A stretch of DNA of 64,000 nt from Zea mays (Eukaryota; Streptophyta; Magnoliopsida; Poales; Poaceae): contig NC_050098.1 of the NCBI RefSeq assembly GCF_902167145.1, forward strand, positions 76,734,207-76,798,206, given 5' to 3'. A program made the position numbers and the translations under genes. Within the stretch, counting starts at the first letter, position 1. Every line of letters starts with the position of its first letter. The notes under the pieces were generated by a model. That model was not told the DNA's origin and did no database searches. It saw only the letters and a list, made by a program, of their open reading frames with translations. Below are positions 11,604 through 23,683 of this stretch, piece by piece.

Positions 11604-12816
11604 TGTAACACCCCAGGTGTTACTATACGTAAACAGCGAATATGGACGTAAGTACGGTATATTAATAAGAATAACAGACTCTCTGTTTTAATCTGTTTCG
11701 TCTGTCGTGAGTTCGACATCGTTTTTATTTTTATCTATCCTGCTCTTCCTAAATTTTTGTCATGTTCGGAACATAATTATTCCGAAAATCGGCGAGTCTG
11801 ATGATTATTTAAAATTCATCGCTCGCGCAAATACGATTTTGAAAATTTAGTTCAGTTCTCTGAGTTAATTCCAAACAAATTAATTAGAACTCAACGACAA
11901 GAGTATTAATGCAAAATTAAATTGGATCAAGATAATTAGAGCTGGTATTGAGTATTCATAATTAATCTGTTTCCTGTTCAGATTGTGGATAACATTTTTC
12001 GGTTCCGAATCAAATCTAGCACAGTCTAAAACCGCGAAGATAATGACGTGGTCTAGTGCCAGTTTGAAATTAATCAAATAAGACGAATTGGAAACGTCAC
12101 CTATCTATTTCGCTCTTATTCGAGCGATCTCTACAAATTCGATAGACACTAATATGGACAGGCGGTTTAAATAAAATGAGCCTGAACTAAGTGAAACCAG
12201 ACCAACAGTTAACCGATCCAATTTCCTATCCCAGAATCCGAGAAAATTAGTATCGTATTCTGATTGTGTTTTGGTCTGTTCCATTTATATCTCATCCAAA
12301 CTCTAATCCTAATACCAGTATTCTTTGAGAAAGAAAAAAAAGAAAAGATCAAAATGGAAAATATCCTCTAGCCTTATCTTCTCCCATCGTCACTCATTTT
12401 ATCCGGAGTAGGTACTGTTCTCTAGAATTTTATTTCAGCCATCGTTGAAGCTCCCTAGTCATTGATATTTTCCACCTTCCCCAAATTCCAGATTTTTGTT
12501 GCTGATTCATAAGGAATTTAGCGTCCACCGCGGAGGTCCTATCCATTTATCTTCTCACGCTCTCAGCTAGGATATTTATCACCGCTTAGCTCTATTCCAA
12601 AATTTTATCCAGCCGTTGGCTTCTTAAAGAAATTCGACGACCACTCCTTAGAAGCCTCCGACGTACGACTCTGCCTGCTCCTCTTCGCTGTGTGGCACTG
12701 CTCCCCTCGCGAGCTCCCTCAGCGCGCTTCCATGTCCACGCTCCGTCGACCTAGCGCTCGGTCTCGCTACACCATCGGTGACCGAGCTCATCTACTTCAA
12801 CGCCAACCATGCCTCT
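11604..12816 (+). repeat. 3' LTR of element C, first part
   Basis: Starts TGTAACACCCCAGGTGTTAC directly after the polypurine tract. The sequence is AT-rich for about 1 kb, then GC-rich from about 12640. It is cut at 12816 by element R, whose target duplication CCTCT is the last five bases. There is no supported gene in it. Confidence 0.75.
12812..12816 (+). repeat. Target-site duplication of R, left copy
   Basis: CCTCT immediately before TGTTGGAGCG; identical to 24357-24361 immediately after the right LTR. Confidence 0.95.
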
Positions 12817-13287
12817 TGTTGGAGCGAAGGCAGAAACGCCACCCTTCGCTCGAAGTCTCCGCTGCTTAGCCGCTGCTCTGACAGACAAAGCAGATAGGGA
12901 CACCCTTCGCTTGATCGGCACCAGACGAAGACCGGCGACGAAGGCATCCCACAGTGCGGCCTCGTCCAGCTCAGAGGCCCACGTGCGTTCCGGCCCATTA
13001 TAACGGGCCCTGCGTGGCCGCCGCGTGTTACGGGCCTAATTTGTAAAGGCATCCCTTTAATTACAGTCTGTAACCCTGCTTTATGGGAATATTTTGGGAT
13101 AACCTAGGTAGCTGAGGGCACATGCGTCCTTAACACAAGCGCTGGACGTTCAGGTACCTATAAATACCCCCGCACAGTGCTCGTGAGAGGCCTGGTTAAT
13201 AGAGCTATTTGCTATCTCACGCGTAACCCAACTGTCCATACTGTCCACCCCTGTTGGCCTTCTTGCGACTGATAGCAAGTTCCAACA
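12817..13287 (+). repeat. 5' LTR of R
   Basis: TGTTGGAGCG...AGTTCCAACA, 471 bp. The ends form the short inverted repeat TGTTGGA/TCCAACA. TATA box TATAAATA at 13159-13166. The near-identical partner is 23884-24356. Confidence 0.95.
13159..13166 (+). promoter_or_regulatory. TATA box of the R LTR promoter
   Basis: TATAAATA about 120 bp before the LTR end. The same box is conserved in the 3' LTR. Confidence 0.7.
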
Positions 13288-13304
13288 TTTGGCGCCCACC
13301 GTTC
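13288..13304 (+). promoter_or_regulatory. Primer-binding site of R
   Basis: TTTGGCGCCCACCGTTC directly follows the 5' LTR. The same TTGGCGCCCACC core follows the X1 LTR. Confidence 0.7.
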
Positions 13305-13327
13305 GTGCTACGACAAAATCACCCGCG

Positions 13328-15030
13328 ATGGCACCCAAGAGAGCTAACCCGAAGGCTGACGAGACTGCGAAGGCAGCACTGCTTGCTGCAAGAAAGGGCA
13401 AGGCCCTCGTCATCACCCAATCCACCCACCAAGAGCCCACTGAAGACAATGTTCCCCGCACCTGCGAAGACGACACCTTCCGCACCTGCGGGCCCGAAGG
13501 ACAATCGCAGCCGCCCCCAGGCTTCGCCCCACTGGAAGGCGCGGATCTCACCGAGGACGGCGAGGTCCTCGGCGTCTCAACAGAAGAACAGCTACAGCTG
13601 CGCGCCCTGCGCCTCAAGAACCGCAATCTCCAGAGGCAGAAAGAGATACTGGAGGCCAAGCGCCAGCGTGTGTCCGCACTAGCCAAGGTGCAGCAAATGA
13701 TACGCGACGAGGAGCAGAAGGCCCAAGACCTCGAGCGCGAGATCGCGCTGATGCAGCGCGAAGGCCACCTCGGTCTACAGCAAGAGCCGCCCCTCCAGCA
13801 GCGCGCGCAACCGGAAGACACGCGCTAAGGCCACCTCGGCCTGCAGCATGGCCCACCCCTGCAACACCGAGCGCAGCCGGAGAACCCGCGTTTCCCCCAG
13901 CATGACTACACCTTCCAGCACGGCGCGCCATTCCAAGGGGTCAACTACCTCGACGAGCGAAGTCCCCTGGCGCCACACCTACAAGTGACGCCTTGGCCAG
14001 CTAACTTCCGAGCAGGGACCTATCCCAAGTACAACGGCAGCACCGACCCGGCGCAATACATAATGAGTTATCAGGTCGCCGTTGCATCCGCCGGAGGGGA
14101 CGACGCCACAATGGCGAAGTCTTTCATCATCGCCCTAGAGGGCCCAGCACTCACCTGGTTCACCAGATTGCCTCCGCTGTCCATTGATTCATGGAGAAGT
14201 CTCAGGGACAAGTTCCTGCTCAACTTCCAAGGGTACCGCCCAGACACCGACGCCTTGGCCGAGCTCTCGCTTTGCAAGCAGCTGGAAAAGGAGACTCTGC
14301 GGGAGTATTAACACTCAAGTCACAGCTGCCCTCCGTCGATGATCAGATCGCTATCCACTACGTCATCAGTGGCCTTCGTGTCGGCGTCCTCTACAGTCAT
14401 TGTATCAGAGATCCACCCAAAAACCTCCAGGAGCTATATCAGCTCTTTGAAAAATATGCCAAATCCGAAGAGCTCCACCAGCGCAAGGTTGAGTCACAGC
14501 GGAAGCCCAAAGATGCCCCGCAGTCCAGCCGCACATGGACGAGGACTCCGCAGCCAGACTCCGGTCGAGACGGCCGCAGTCAGCAGCAAGTGCACAACAT
14601 CGCCAACTAGCATCCCGCTGCTGACCCCCTCGCCGCCAGGAATATCCCCCCCAAGGCCGCGGAAATGGAACTCGTGGCAGGGCCGAGGGCGCGCACAGCC
14701 GCCGCGCCGATTCTACTGCCTTTTTCACGGCGAAGACTGCGCCCACCAAACCAAAGACTGCCCCGAAACGAAGGCCACCAGAGACAGAATGGCACGGGCG
14801 CAGCCAGCCGACAACCCCAGAATTGTCGCGCACAACTACCAGCAACCCCCTGCACCATATATCCACGCCCCCGCTCCGCATCCACCGCACCACGCTTACC
14901 AACACCATTAGGAAGTACAAATCGTACCTCCTCCACCCCCACCTCCACACCAGCAACATCAAAACATCCCCCATGCTCCAAAGCAGGAAGACTTCGCCGA
15001 TCAACCATATCGCGGAGTCATTCACATGAT
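13328..15030 (+). pseudogene. gag of element R, nearly intact but frame-broken
   Basis: The likely start is ATG 13328 (MAPKRANPK). A basic N-terminus is followed by a long Gln/Arg/Glu-rich coiled coil (about 13570-13800) and then a capsid-like region with WPANFRAGTYPKYNGSTDP and ALTWFTRLPPLSIDSW. A variant zinc knuckle YCLFHGEDCAHQTKDC lies near 14714-14761. Breaks: TAA at 13826, a shift near 14310 into a second frame (to about 14610), return to the first frame by about 14620, and TAG at 14909. The two shifts nearly compensate. Gag would build the virus-like particle and bind the RNA. Confidence 0.85.
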
Positions 15031-16093
15031 AACAGGGGGGTCAAGCACTGACTTCGACACCAAGCGGCAGAAGCGGGACCACTACCGCAGCATCAACCAT
15101 GTCGCCGTCACTGGCCCAGTCGTGCAGACAAAGTGGTCCCACATACCGCTAACCTTCGACGCACGAGACGTCGACCTGCGCAGCGCCCCCCACATCGACG
15201 CCATGGTCATCACTTGCAGCGTGGCAGGCTGGGACTTACACAAAGTCCTAGTCGACAACGGCAGTCAGGCGGACATCATCTTCCTCCACGCCTTCGACCG
15301 CATGGGTATAAGCCACAGCCTGCTCAAGCCTTCGGACAACCCGTTGTATGGCTTCGGCGGCAAGGGCACCTTTCCCGTTGGCAAAATAGAGTTGCCCCTC
15401 TCCTTCGGTGTAGCACCCAGTGCCCGAAGTGAGCAAGTAACCTTCGACATTGTCGACATGGTATATCCATACAACGCCATCATGGGCCGGGGCTCCATCA
15501 ATAAGTTCGAAGCTGCCATCCACGGACTGTACCTATGTATGAAGATACCAGGTCCGCTAGGCGCTATTACGATCTACGTCAACCAGCAGACAGCGCGCAA
15601 CATAGAGCGGGACTTCGTGCCTGGTCAGAGGAACGTGCACTGTCTCACGACCCAGCGCGAGGTCCCTGTGCCCGCCAGCCCAACCGATAAGCTGCATGAC
15701 AAGGCACAGTTGCAGAGCCAAGACGGGACCAAGACTGTCCCCCTCGATCAGGCCATGCCCAAGCAGACAGTCACTGTCAGCGAAGACCTTACCTCACATG
15801 AAGAAGAGAAGCTTCTCTGCTGCCTGGCCAAGAATAAAGATGTCTTCGCCTGGTCCGCCCTCGACCTGGTCGGAGTCAGCCGATCCATAATTGAGCACAG
15901 CTTGGGAATTGACCCTTCGGTGCGACCAAAAAAGCAAAGGCTTCGCAAAATGTCCGACGAAAAGACAGAGGCCGCCAAGGCGGAGGTGCACCGCCTCCTA
16001 GAAGCTAAATTCATCGAGCCAGTGGCTTACCCCACGTGGCTCTCCAATGTCGTAATGGTGCAGAAAAAAGCGGGAAATGGCGAATGTGCATAG
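15026..16093 (+). pseudogene. Protease and RT start of element R
   Basis: This open frame begins after gag with a retropepsin-like domain. The active site reads LVDNGSQADII, with its Asp at residue 77 (15254), and the AIMGRGSIN region stands in for the flap. Asn after Asp replaces the more common Thr/Ser, as in other Tat elements. An interdomain linker follows, then the first RT block ending in MVQKK at 16064. There the frame is lost in a run of six A, and the RT continues in the next frame. The TGA-free length suggests a young element. Confidence 0.85.
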
Positions 16094-18540
16094 ACTTCAC
16101 CAGTCTCAATAAGGCCTGCCCAAAGGACAACTTCCCGTTGCCGCGGATCGACAAAATAGTCGATAGCGCGGCCGGATGCGAGGTCATGTCACTCCTCGAC
16201 TGCTTCTCCGGCTATCACCAGATATACATGAAGGAGGAAGACAAGGCTAGCACCAGCTTTATAACACCCTTCGGCACTTATTGCTTCATCAGAATGCCGG
16301 AGGGACTCAAGAATGCCGGGTCCACCTTCTCCAGACTCACCAAAACAGTACTCGAAGGGCAGGTTGGCAGAAACATATTTACATATGTGGACGACATCGT
16401 CGTCGCCAGCAAGAATAAGGAGGACCATCTCGCCGACCTCGCCGAGACATTCGCGAACATGCGAGATGCACGACTCCGCCTAAACCCGGAAAAGTGCGTC
16501 TTCGGTGTTCGCCAGGGCAAGATATTGGGCTACCTGGTGTCACACCGCGGCATCGAGGCCAACCCAACCAAGATCCAGGCCATCGTCGACATGTCGCCTC
16601 CGCAGTCCGCCAGGGACGTCCAGCGTCTGACAGGCAGATTGGCCACTCTCAACAGATTCATCTCCAGGTCCGCCGAGCGAAGTCTCCCCTTCCTCAAAAC
16701 ACTCCGCGGTGCAAAAGACTTCGCCTGGGGACCGGAGCAAGCAACGGCCTTCGCCTCACTAAAACAGTACCTGTCGGAGCTGGCCATCCTCACGAGCCCC
16801 GACTCCTCGCTCCCCCTGTTGCTCTATGTCGCGGCTTCGCCGCACGCGGTCAGCGCGGCACTAGTGCAGGAGCAGACAGTTGAGGGCGCGGTCAGACAGT
16901 GCCCTGTTTACTATGTCTCCGAGGTCCTGACACCGTCCAAATGCAACATGACAGAGCTGGAGAAGATCGCCTACGCAGTTGTTATGTCTTCGCGCAAACT
17001 GCGCCATTACTTTGAAGCATTCAAGGTCCGAGTCACCTCAGACAGGGGGCTCGGCGAACTATTCAGAAACCCGGAGGCATCGGTGAGGATTGCCAAGTGG
17101 GCAGCCGAACTCTCCGGCTACCACATCACCTTCGAGCCCAGGACAGCCATCAAGTCACAAGTCCTGGCAGACTTCGTCGTCGACTGGACTGGGCCAATAA
17201 CACAGCCGGACCCGTCCACAGAGAAGGTTTGGACCATCCATTGCGACGGCGCATGGTGCCATGCGGGGGCAGGCGTCGCTGCAGTCGTCACCTCACCAGC
17301 CGGAGTCAAACACAGATATGCAGCACGCCTCAGCTTCGCTCTGGAATCCGACAGATGCACAAACAATATAGCAGAGTATGAAGCGGTTATCCTGGGCCTC
17401 CGCAAGCTAAGGGCCCTCGGAGTCACCACATGTATCATCAAAACAGACTCCAAGATAGTTGCCGGCCAGGTCGAGAAGGACTATGCAGCAAAAGACCCCG
17501 CGCTCATGCAATACCTCGCGGCCATCCGAAGTCTCGAGAGACAGTTCAAGGGATTCACCTTGCAGCATGTGGATAGGGCCAAGAACGAGGAGGCCGATGC
17601 ACTGGCCAAGGCTGCCGCCAGGGGCGAGCCCTTGCCCTCCGACGTGTTCTTTCACACCATCGGCACGCCAGCCGTCCGGAGCCCCGAAGGGCTCCAAATA
17701 ACTAATGACAGCGAGGGCCACCGCATAGTCAACCTAATCATGACCGAAGACTGGCGGGCACCAATAACCCTGTTCCTACAGGGGTACTATCATCCAACCG
17801 ACGTCAGTGAAGCCAAGCGCCTCAGACATCGAAGCCGGGACTTCGCACTGATTGAGGGCCAACTCTACAAGAAAGGGGTCAGTCAGCCAATGCTTAAGTG
17901 CGTCACCGAAACCGAAGGCATGCAGATCCTACGTGAAGTCCACAGTGGCACGTGCGGTTCGCACGCATGGCCAAGGGCCCTAGCTGCCAAGGTGATCCGC
18001 CAAGGGTTTTACTGGCCCGCAATGATCTGCGTCGCAAATCGGGTCACAAGGTCCTGCGAAGCCTGCCAGAAGTTTTCTCCTCGGTCAGGCAGCCCCTCGC
18101 AGTATACAAAGCTGATTGCCCATACATGGCCTCTCCAGCGCTGGGGCCTGGACATCGTCGGGCCCCTGCCCACCGCTCAGGGGAACCTCAAGTTCGCCTT
18201 CGTAGCCGTCGAATACTTCACCAAATGGATCGAAGCGAGGGCTGTTTCTACAATAACATCAAAGACTGCCCAGAAATTCTTCTGGCAAAACATTGTTTGC
18301 CGCTTCGGAGTACCGTCCGAGCTAACAGTTGACAACGGCAAGCAGTTTGACAGCCAAGATTTCAAGGATTTTTGTTTCTCCATCGGCACCAAGCTTGCCT
18401 TCGCTTCAGTCTATCATCCGCAACCCAACGGGGTCGTGGAGCGCGCCAATGGGAAAATCTTCACAGCTGTCAAGAAGATGCTCCTCGATGAAAAAAAGGC
18501 AGATGGACCGAATTGTTACCGGAGGCAGTCTGGGCGCTAA
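16036..18540 (+). pseudogene. RT, RNase H and integrase of element R
   Basis: An 834-codon frame; the true coding part joins at about 16066. RT blocks: WRMCIDF, LLDCFSGYHQ, MPEGLKNAGSTF and the catalytic YVDD at 16384-16395. RNase H begins at about 17221 (HCDGAW, NNIAEYEAV, KTDSKIV, NEEADALAKAA). Integrase has the zinc-binding HHCC motif (HSGTCGSH to CEAC near 17940-18065), the catalytic Asp of LDIVGP, TVDNG, and Glu of VERANG. The frame breaks in a run of seven A at 18491-18497 near the integrase C-terminus. All catalytic residues I can see are present, so this copy may have been active until recently or may be affected by sequencing error. Confidence 0.9.
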
Positions 18541-18974
18541 ACACAACTGAGTGCAGGGCGACTGGGTTCACTCCTTTCCACCTTCTATACGGATCGGAGG
18601 CCATGACCCCGCAAGAAATAAAGCATGGGTCCCCGCGTACAGTTCCGTCAGCCGTCCCCGACGTGGACGAGCCAACTTCAAAAGATCTCATTGACGGAGA
18701 CCGGGTCTTCGCCCTACAGGCCCTAAACAAATACCAAGCCCAGACCAAAGCATGGCGCGACCACGCAGTCATCCCGAGGGAGTTCAGCGAGGGGGACCTC
18801 GTGCTCGTCTGAACAGCTCGGACGGAGTCCAGGGGCAAGCTGGAGCCCAAGTGGCAGGGCCCCTTTATAGTCAAGACAAAAGCTTCCCCCAGCGCTTACA
18901 AGCTCACAACGCCAAACGGCGAGGACCTGGAGCACTCCTGGAACATCGACAACCTTCGCAAATTTTTTGTTTGA
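18513..18974 (+). pseudogene. Integrase C-terminal region of element R
   Basis: This continues the integrase after the shift at the A run, with WALNTTECRATGFTPF and LLYGSEAMTP, the usual end of the Tat integrase. An in-frame TGA at 18810-18812 (expected Arg) interrupts a GPF-type C-terminal domain that then runs to TGA 18972-18974. There is no chromodomain. Confidence 0.8.
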
Positions 18975-19215
18975 CTCATTAGGGCTGATTTCGCCCTTGT
19001 AATTCGCCAAAAACAATCTTGTACCTGCCCGCACTCTTTTCCTCCCGGGGGGTGAGGTTTTTAACGAGGCGGAGCCATGTAATATATGTGTGAAAAATCC
19101 CTCGTAAAAACATGCGTCGAAAAAAGACCGCGACGACGGTCTTCGACATTCGACCAATTCGAGGTCACCGCGAGGCTAAGCGCTAGCCACCCTCGCGTGC
19201 GACAAATCCGCGTAG

Positions 19216-19690
19216 AAGTCGCCTAAGGGTGCAGCCGGACTAGCACAACAAGTGCGAAAAAACATGAAGTCTATCGCGAAGACTATCCGCGCAGAAGTCG
19301 CCTGAGGGTGCAGCCGGACTAGCACAACAAGTGCGAAAAAACACGAAGTCTATCTCGAAGACTATCCGCGCAGAAGTCGCCTAAGGGTGCAGCCGGACTA
19401 GCACAACAAGTGCGAAAAAACACGAAGTCTATCGCGAAGACTATCCGCGCAGAAGTCGCCTAAGGGTGCAGCCGGACTAGCACAACAAGTGCGACAAACA
19501 CGAAGTCTATCGCGAGGACTATCCGCGCAGAAGTCGCCTAAGGGTGCAGCCGGAATAGCACAACAAGTGCGAAAAAACCCGAAGTCTACCGCGAAGACTA
19601 TCCACGCAGAAGCCGCCTAAAAGGCGCAGCCGAACTAGTACAACAAAAGCAGAAACGACAGCATCAAACCGTCCGCGTTAAGACCGACTA
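19216..19690. repeat. 79-bp tandem repeat, six copies, element R
   Basis: Copies start at 19216, 19295, 19374, 19453, 19531 and 19610, so the period is 78-79 bases. Each holds AAGTCGCCTAAGGGTGCAG and AGCACAACAAGTGCG, the latter with a short inverted repeat. The block lies exactly between the end of pol (18974) and the end of the opposite-strand gene (19821). The 130 bases after the block are unremarkable. Confidence 0.95.
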
Positions 19691-19820
19691 TAACCACACC
19701 AGCACAGCATAACAAAACATACCAGACAAAGTACACAATGCCTCCGCAGGCACAGGCAAGCGAGGGCACACAACTTCATCGTACAAGCCTTTACACATAT
19801 ACACGCGAGGGCGCCACACT

Positions 19821-22800
19821 CTACATCGGCTCAACCTTAGGAATAATTCCCATCTCCCTATAATTAAATAACATTATCCTAAGCTCCTCACCCGCAAAAA
19901 GACTCCGCAGTTCCCCTTCCCCTGTACTCGCGGCGGCCGGCAAAGACAACAGTTCCTGCCGACCAGCCCTACTCACACGAAGCCGAGACCTTTCCTCCGT
20001 ACTAACTCTACGCTTTGCAACCGCCCTTCGCCGTCGGCGCCCGGTGCTAGGACCTGGCACATCTTGCGCGTCCGCAGCGTGCGGCGAGGTCTCCGCCGCA
20101 GCCACATCCAAAGCCGCGAAATAGTCCAAATCCTCCTCCGACGACTCCTCAGTCCACTCAACCGAGCTCCCAGAATTAGCAACATCAAAAAACTCAGAAA
20201 ATTCAGATCCAGATCCACCACATTCATTACCACCTTCCGCGGTCGAAGCCGCCAAAAATTTAGCAGTAGCGGTTGCGTGCGCAGGCCCAAAATCTTGAAC
20301 CTGCGCAGCAACCAAAATTCAGTAACATATCCAAAATTCCCCAACCCTATTACACCCACTATGCCACCTGCGAAGGCCCTGACGCTGCGGGAGCCTCCGC
20401 CGCTGGCTCCGCCGCCGCTTCTGCTGTTGTTTCCGCCGCCTCCGCCGCGGGATCTTCAGCACTCGGCACAGCAGCTGCGGGGGCATCAGGGGCGCCTTCG
20501 GCCACCTTTGGGGGCAGGTCTTCGCCGGCCGCAGCAGATGTGGGGGCAGCCGTCGCGATCGCCGCGGTCTCCGGGGTTGGCTCCAGGGCGACCCCGGACA
20601 CGGCCTCCGCAGGGGTCGGCTCCGGGTCAGGCAGCGCGCTGTTCAGCGCCCCGAGGTCGTCCACCCGCTCGCCACGCAACGCCTAAGACAAAACACGCAA
20701 GATTCAACAAACACACGCACACCCCACATCCAACAAACGCCAAACAAACGAAAATATTACCTGAGCCATCGCCGTCTCCGCCCGCTCCCTGACCACCTCG
20801 CGACCGTGCGGACCCCACATCCGGTCATAGAGGGCCCCGGCAGAATCCTTCACCACGAGGTCTTCAACCTTATAGACATCTCGATCAAAATCTTCATCCG
20901 CCTGGTCGAAGACCTCGAAGTGCCGGCACCCTTCGCGGGAGAGCGTGTTCATCGCCCCCTCGCAGGTGACCAGGGAGGCGTACGACATAAACCCCCCCAC
21001 GACAGCGGGGAGTTCCTGCAGCTCCTCCTGCACCCACTGCAGACAGCGAAGCCCGGGCTCTCGGTCCGGCACCTCGAAGTCACCGGTCCGCGCACCCAGC
21101 TCACGATATGTATCCATAAGCTGCGTGCGCGTCTGTTCTGCCTCCGCACGCACCGCGGCCTCGGCCCCCTTCGCGCGGCTCTCCAGGGCGGTGAGCCGCT
21201 CCTGCAGATGTTCGGCGAGCTCCTTGGCAAGATTGCCCTCCGCCCGTGCCAGTTTGGCCTCCGCCTGAGCAGCCTGCTCCTTGGCGATGGCCTCGTTGGC
21301 CTCCCTCCTCTCCGCCGCCAGTTGGCGCTGAAGGTCAGCCTTCTCCTTCTCCAGCACGACCACCTTGTCCGTCAGTTTTCGGCACTTGCTGTCGGAGGCT
21401 GATTTCTCACGGACAGCGTCAGCATGTTGCGTCCGAAGTCTCTCGACTTCGGCAGACACAGCTGCCGTGAGGGCCCCCGACGCAGTACGGCTGGCGAAGT
21501 CAGCCACCTGCAGAGCACATGTAAGGCCGTTGCCCGTAAAAAAGGGGGGGAGAGTATAGCTCAGCGGACCTGACTCACCGCCTCCGTCACCTGACTCAGC
21601 GCCTCTGTCACCCCCTTCAGCCGGCGGGTCGCTGCGCCCGCCTCGTCCATGACAACCGCGAGGGCCGACACCTCGCCTCCGGAGCCAAGAGCCTCGCCCC
21701 TCGCCTTCGGCACTATGCCAGCCGTCGCGATCGCCGCGGCAGGCGCAACCATAGCAAGTTGGCCCTCGTCCGACCCTGCAACGCACCAACGAATTAAAAA
21801 AAACACAAGCCAGCGACTTACCACCAAGATAGTCCTCCACACAAATGTCGGTGGCGAAGTCGGCGACACGCTTGCCTGCCGACGACAACGCTCGGGCCGC
21901 CTTCGCGGCCTCCGCCACCCTGCTGAGCGGCGGCACAGCCTTCGACGGTTTGGAGCCTCCGGCACCCGCCGCTGCCTCTGGCGCCTTGCTAGATGCAGGG
22001 ACGCCTGACTTCGCCGCCAGCGGCGGCTTGCCTCCGCTGGGGGCCGCATCCTTCGCCGACCCACGCTTTTGCCTCTTTGGCCTGGCTTCAACAATCCTGA
22101 TAGCCGCCTGCCGCTTTTGTGCAGCCCCCTGGCGATCCTTGTCCATCACTGCCGACACAACAACAGCAATATTCCGCCCGTAAGGAAAAACTCTCCATTT
22201 GCGAACCATGCGAGATGTAAAAACGTCCCCGCTGGCCGCGCGGGGGATAGGAACATTCCTAGGCCAGCAACCCCCGGTAACCTTCAGCATCCGAGCCGAA
22301 GACTCCCGGAGCTCGGGCAAAGACATCCTTTCCCCCGGGGCCGCGCATGTCCTCATCAACTCTCTAGCAAACCCATCGGAAACCCCAAGTCCTTCCATGG
22401 CAGTACCTAGTTTCCTCTTCTTAGAGGATGGGGCGGCCGCCGGCGCAGGGTCGTCTTTAGTCTACACCACCGGTTTCTTCCCCCGGCGGTCCGCGTCGTC
22501 TTGACCAGGATAGCCGTCATATGGCAGTTGGTTCAATTCGAAGACCCTATTCAAACGGTCATTCGACCCGCGGATCTCCCAGCTGCGCTGGCCCTCGGTC
22601 CTCGGCACATAACGCCCAACAAGCCGCACCGCCTCATCCTCAGCTTCACGCACAAAGGCGGCCGGATCACGGTTTCGCAGATTTAGCGCGAAGGCGGGAC
22701 TCCGCACCATCTCTCCACCACGGAAAGGCATCTGGCGAGGGCATACTTCGCCCAACGCCCAACCATGCGCCAAGGGCCATACCCCGTACGCCACAAACTC

Positions 22801-23520
22801 TTCAACCAAGTCGTGCCCACTGCTTTGGCCGGCGACTTCAAAGGGCGGGTACGCCGAGTAAAAATAAGAGCACATCTCGGACACGGGAAGTCCCTCGTGG
22901 CCTTCGACGGTACCCTCAGCAACGTAAAACCAAAATTCATTCCAGTTGCCCCACTTGTTGCGGGCGCAAGGGACCAACTCGACTACTGGCATCGTGGTCT
23001 TGCCGGTCTTCGGCGTGAATGTGCAGGACCCAAACTGAGCAACTTCGTCCCCGATCATCCTCTTCTGCCAGTGTAAACAATAATGCTTCGCAAAAACTTC
23101 GACCGATGGCTGTCCGCCGTACGAAGTCGTCGCCCAGACATACTTCGACAGGGCCACCACGGCATTCGGCGTCAGCTGATGTATTTGCACGTTGAACCTG
23201 CGCAGGACTTCGCCAACAAACCGATGCGCAGGCAAGCGGAGACCGGCGGCGAAAAACGCCTCGAAAACAACCAACTCGCCCTCCGGCTCGGGGACTTTCT
23301 CCGTCCCCGGGGCACGGGCAACTCCGCCGCCGAAGTAGCCCAACCGCTGCATATCCTCCACGCGGGCCGACGACATTCGCGACACGTCGAAATCAACAGA
23401 ATCGTCGGCGCGCAACTCCTCCGGCATCAAACTGCTCAGCGTCTCCTCCGATGAGGCGGCGGCCGGCGGCGAGGAACCGGCCGGCGGCGTAGCGGCAACG
23501 GAAGAAGAGGAAGACGGCAT
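19821..23520 (-). pseudogene. Five-exon opposite-strand gene of element R
   Basis: Proposed exons on the minus strand: 23520-21822, 21775-21579, 21507-20761, 20682-20368, 20300-19821. Every intron has GT/AG ends (46, 71, 78 and 67 bp) and reading stays in phase; total 3438 nt, 1146 codons including stop. ATG 23520 is the first after a TATA box at 23684-23692. Domains: Ser/Pro/Ala-rich N-terminus; at residues 81-135 and beyond, a region resembling the 'putative gypsy-type transposon' domain (plus the WFYV motif); basic stretches (KKRKLG, RPKRQKRG) that could be nuclear signals; a long charged coiled coil in exon 3; an Ala/Pro/Glu-rich segment (exon 4); an acidic then basic C-terminus. One in-frame TAG (22464-22462) breaks it. 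The 46-bp first intron is short for a plant. Function is unknown; opposite-strand genes are known in Grande-like elements. Confidence 0.75.
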
Positions 23521-23683
23521 CGCTACGTACCGTCGGCGGCGGGCAGTCTGCTTCACTCGCGCCAGATCTTCGGCGAACAAGAGCACGGCGGGCAGACGAG
23601 CAGCAAGACGGCGGGCGGCTAGGGTTTTCGCGGAGCGCGGAAAGTAAAGTTCAAAAAGCGCCGGCCCCCGCCCCCTTTTATAG

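Noticed and set aside
19216..19690. CRISPR-like array (regular repeats)
   Set aside because: 79-bp head-to-tail units without unique spacers, in a plant retrotransposon.
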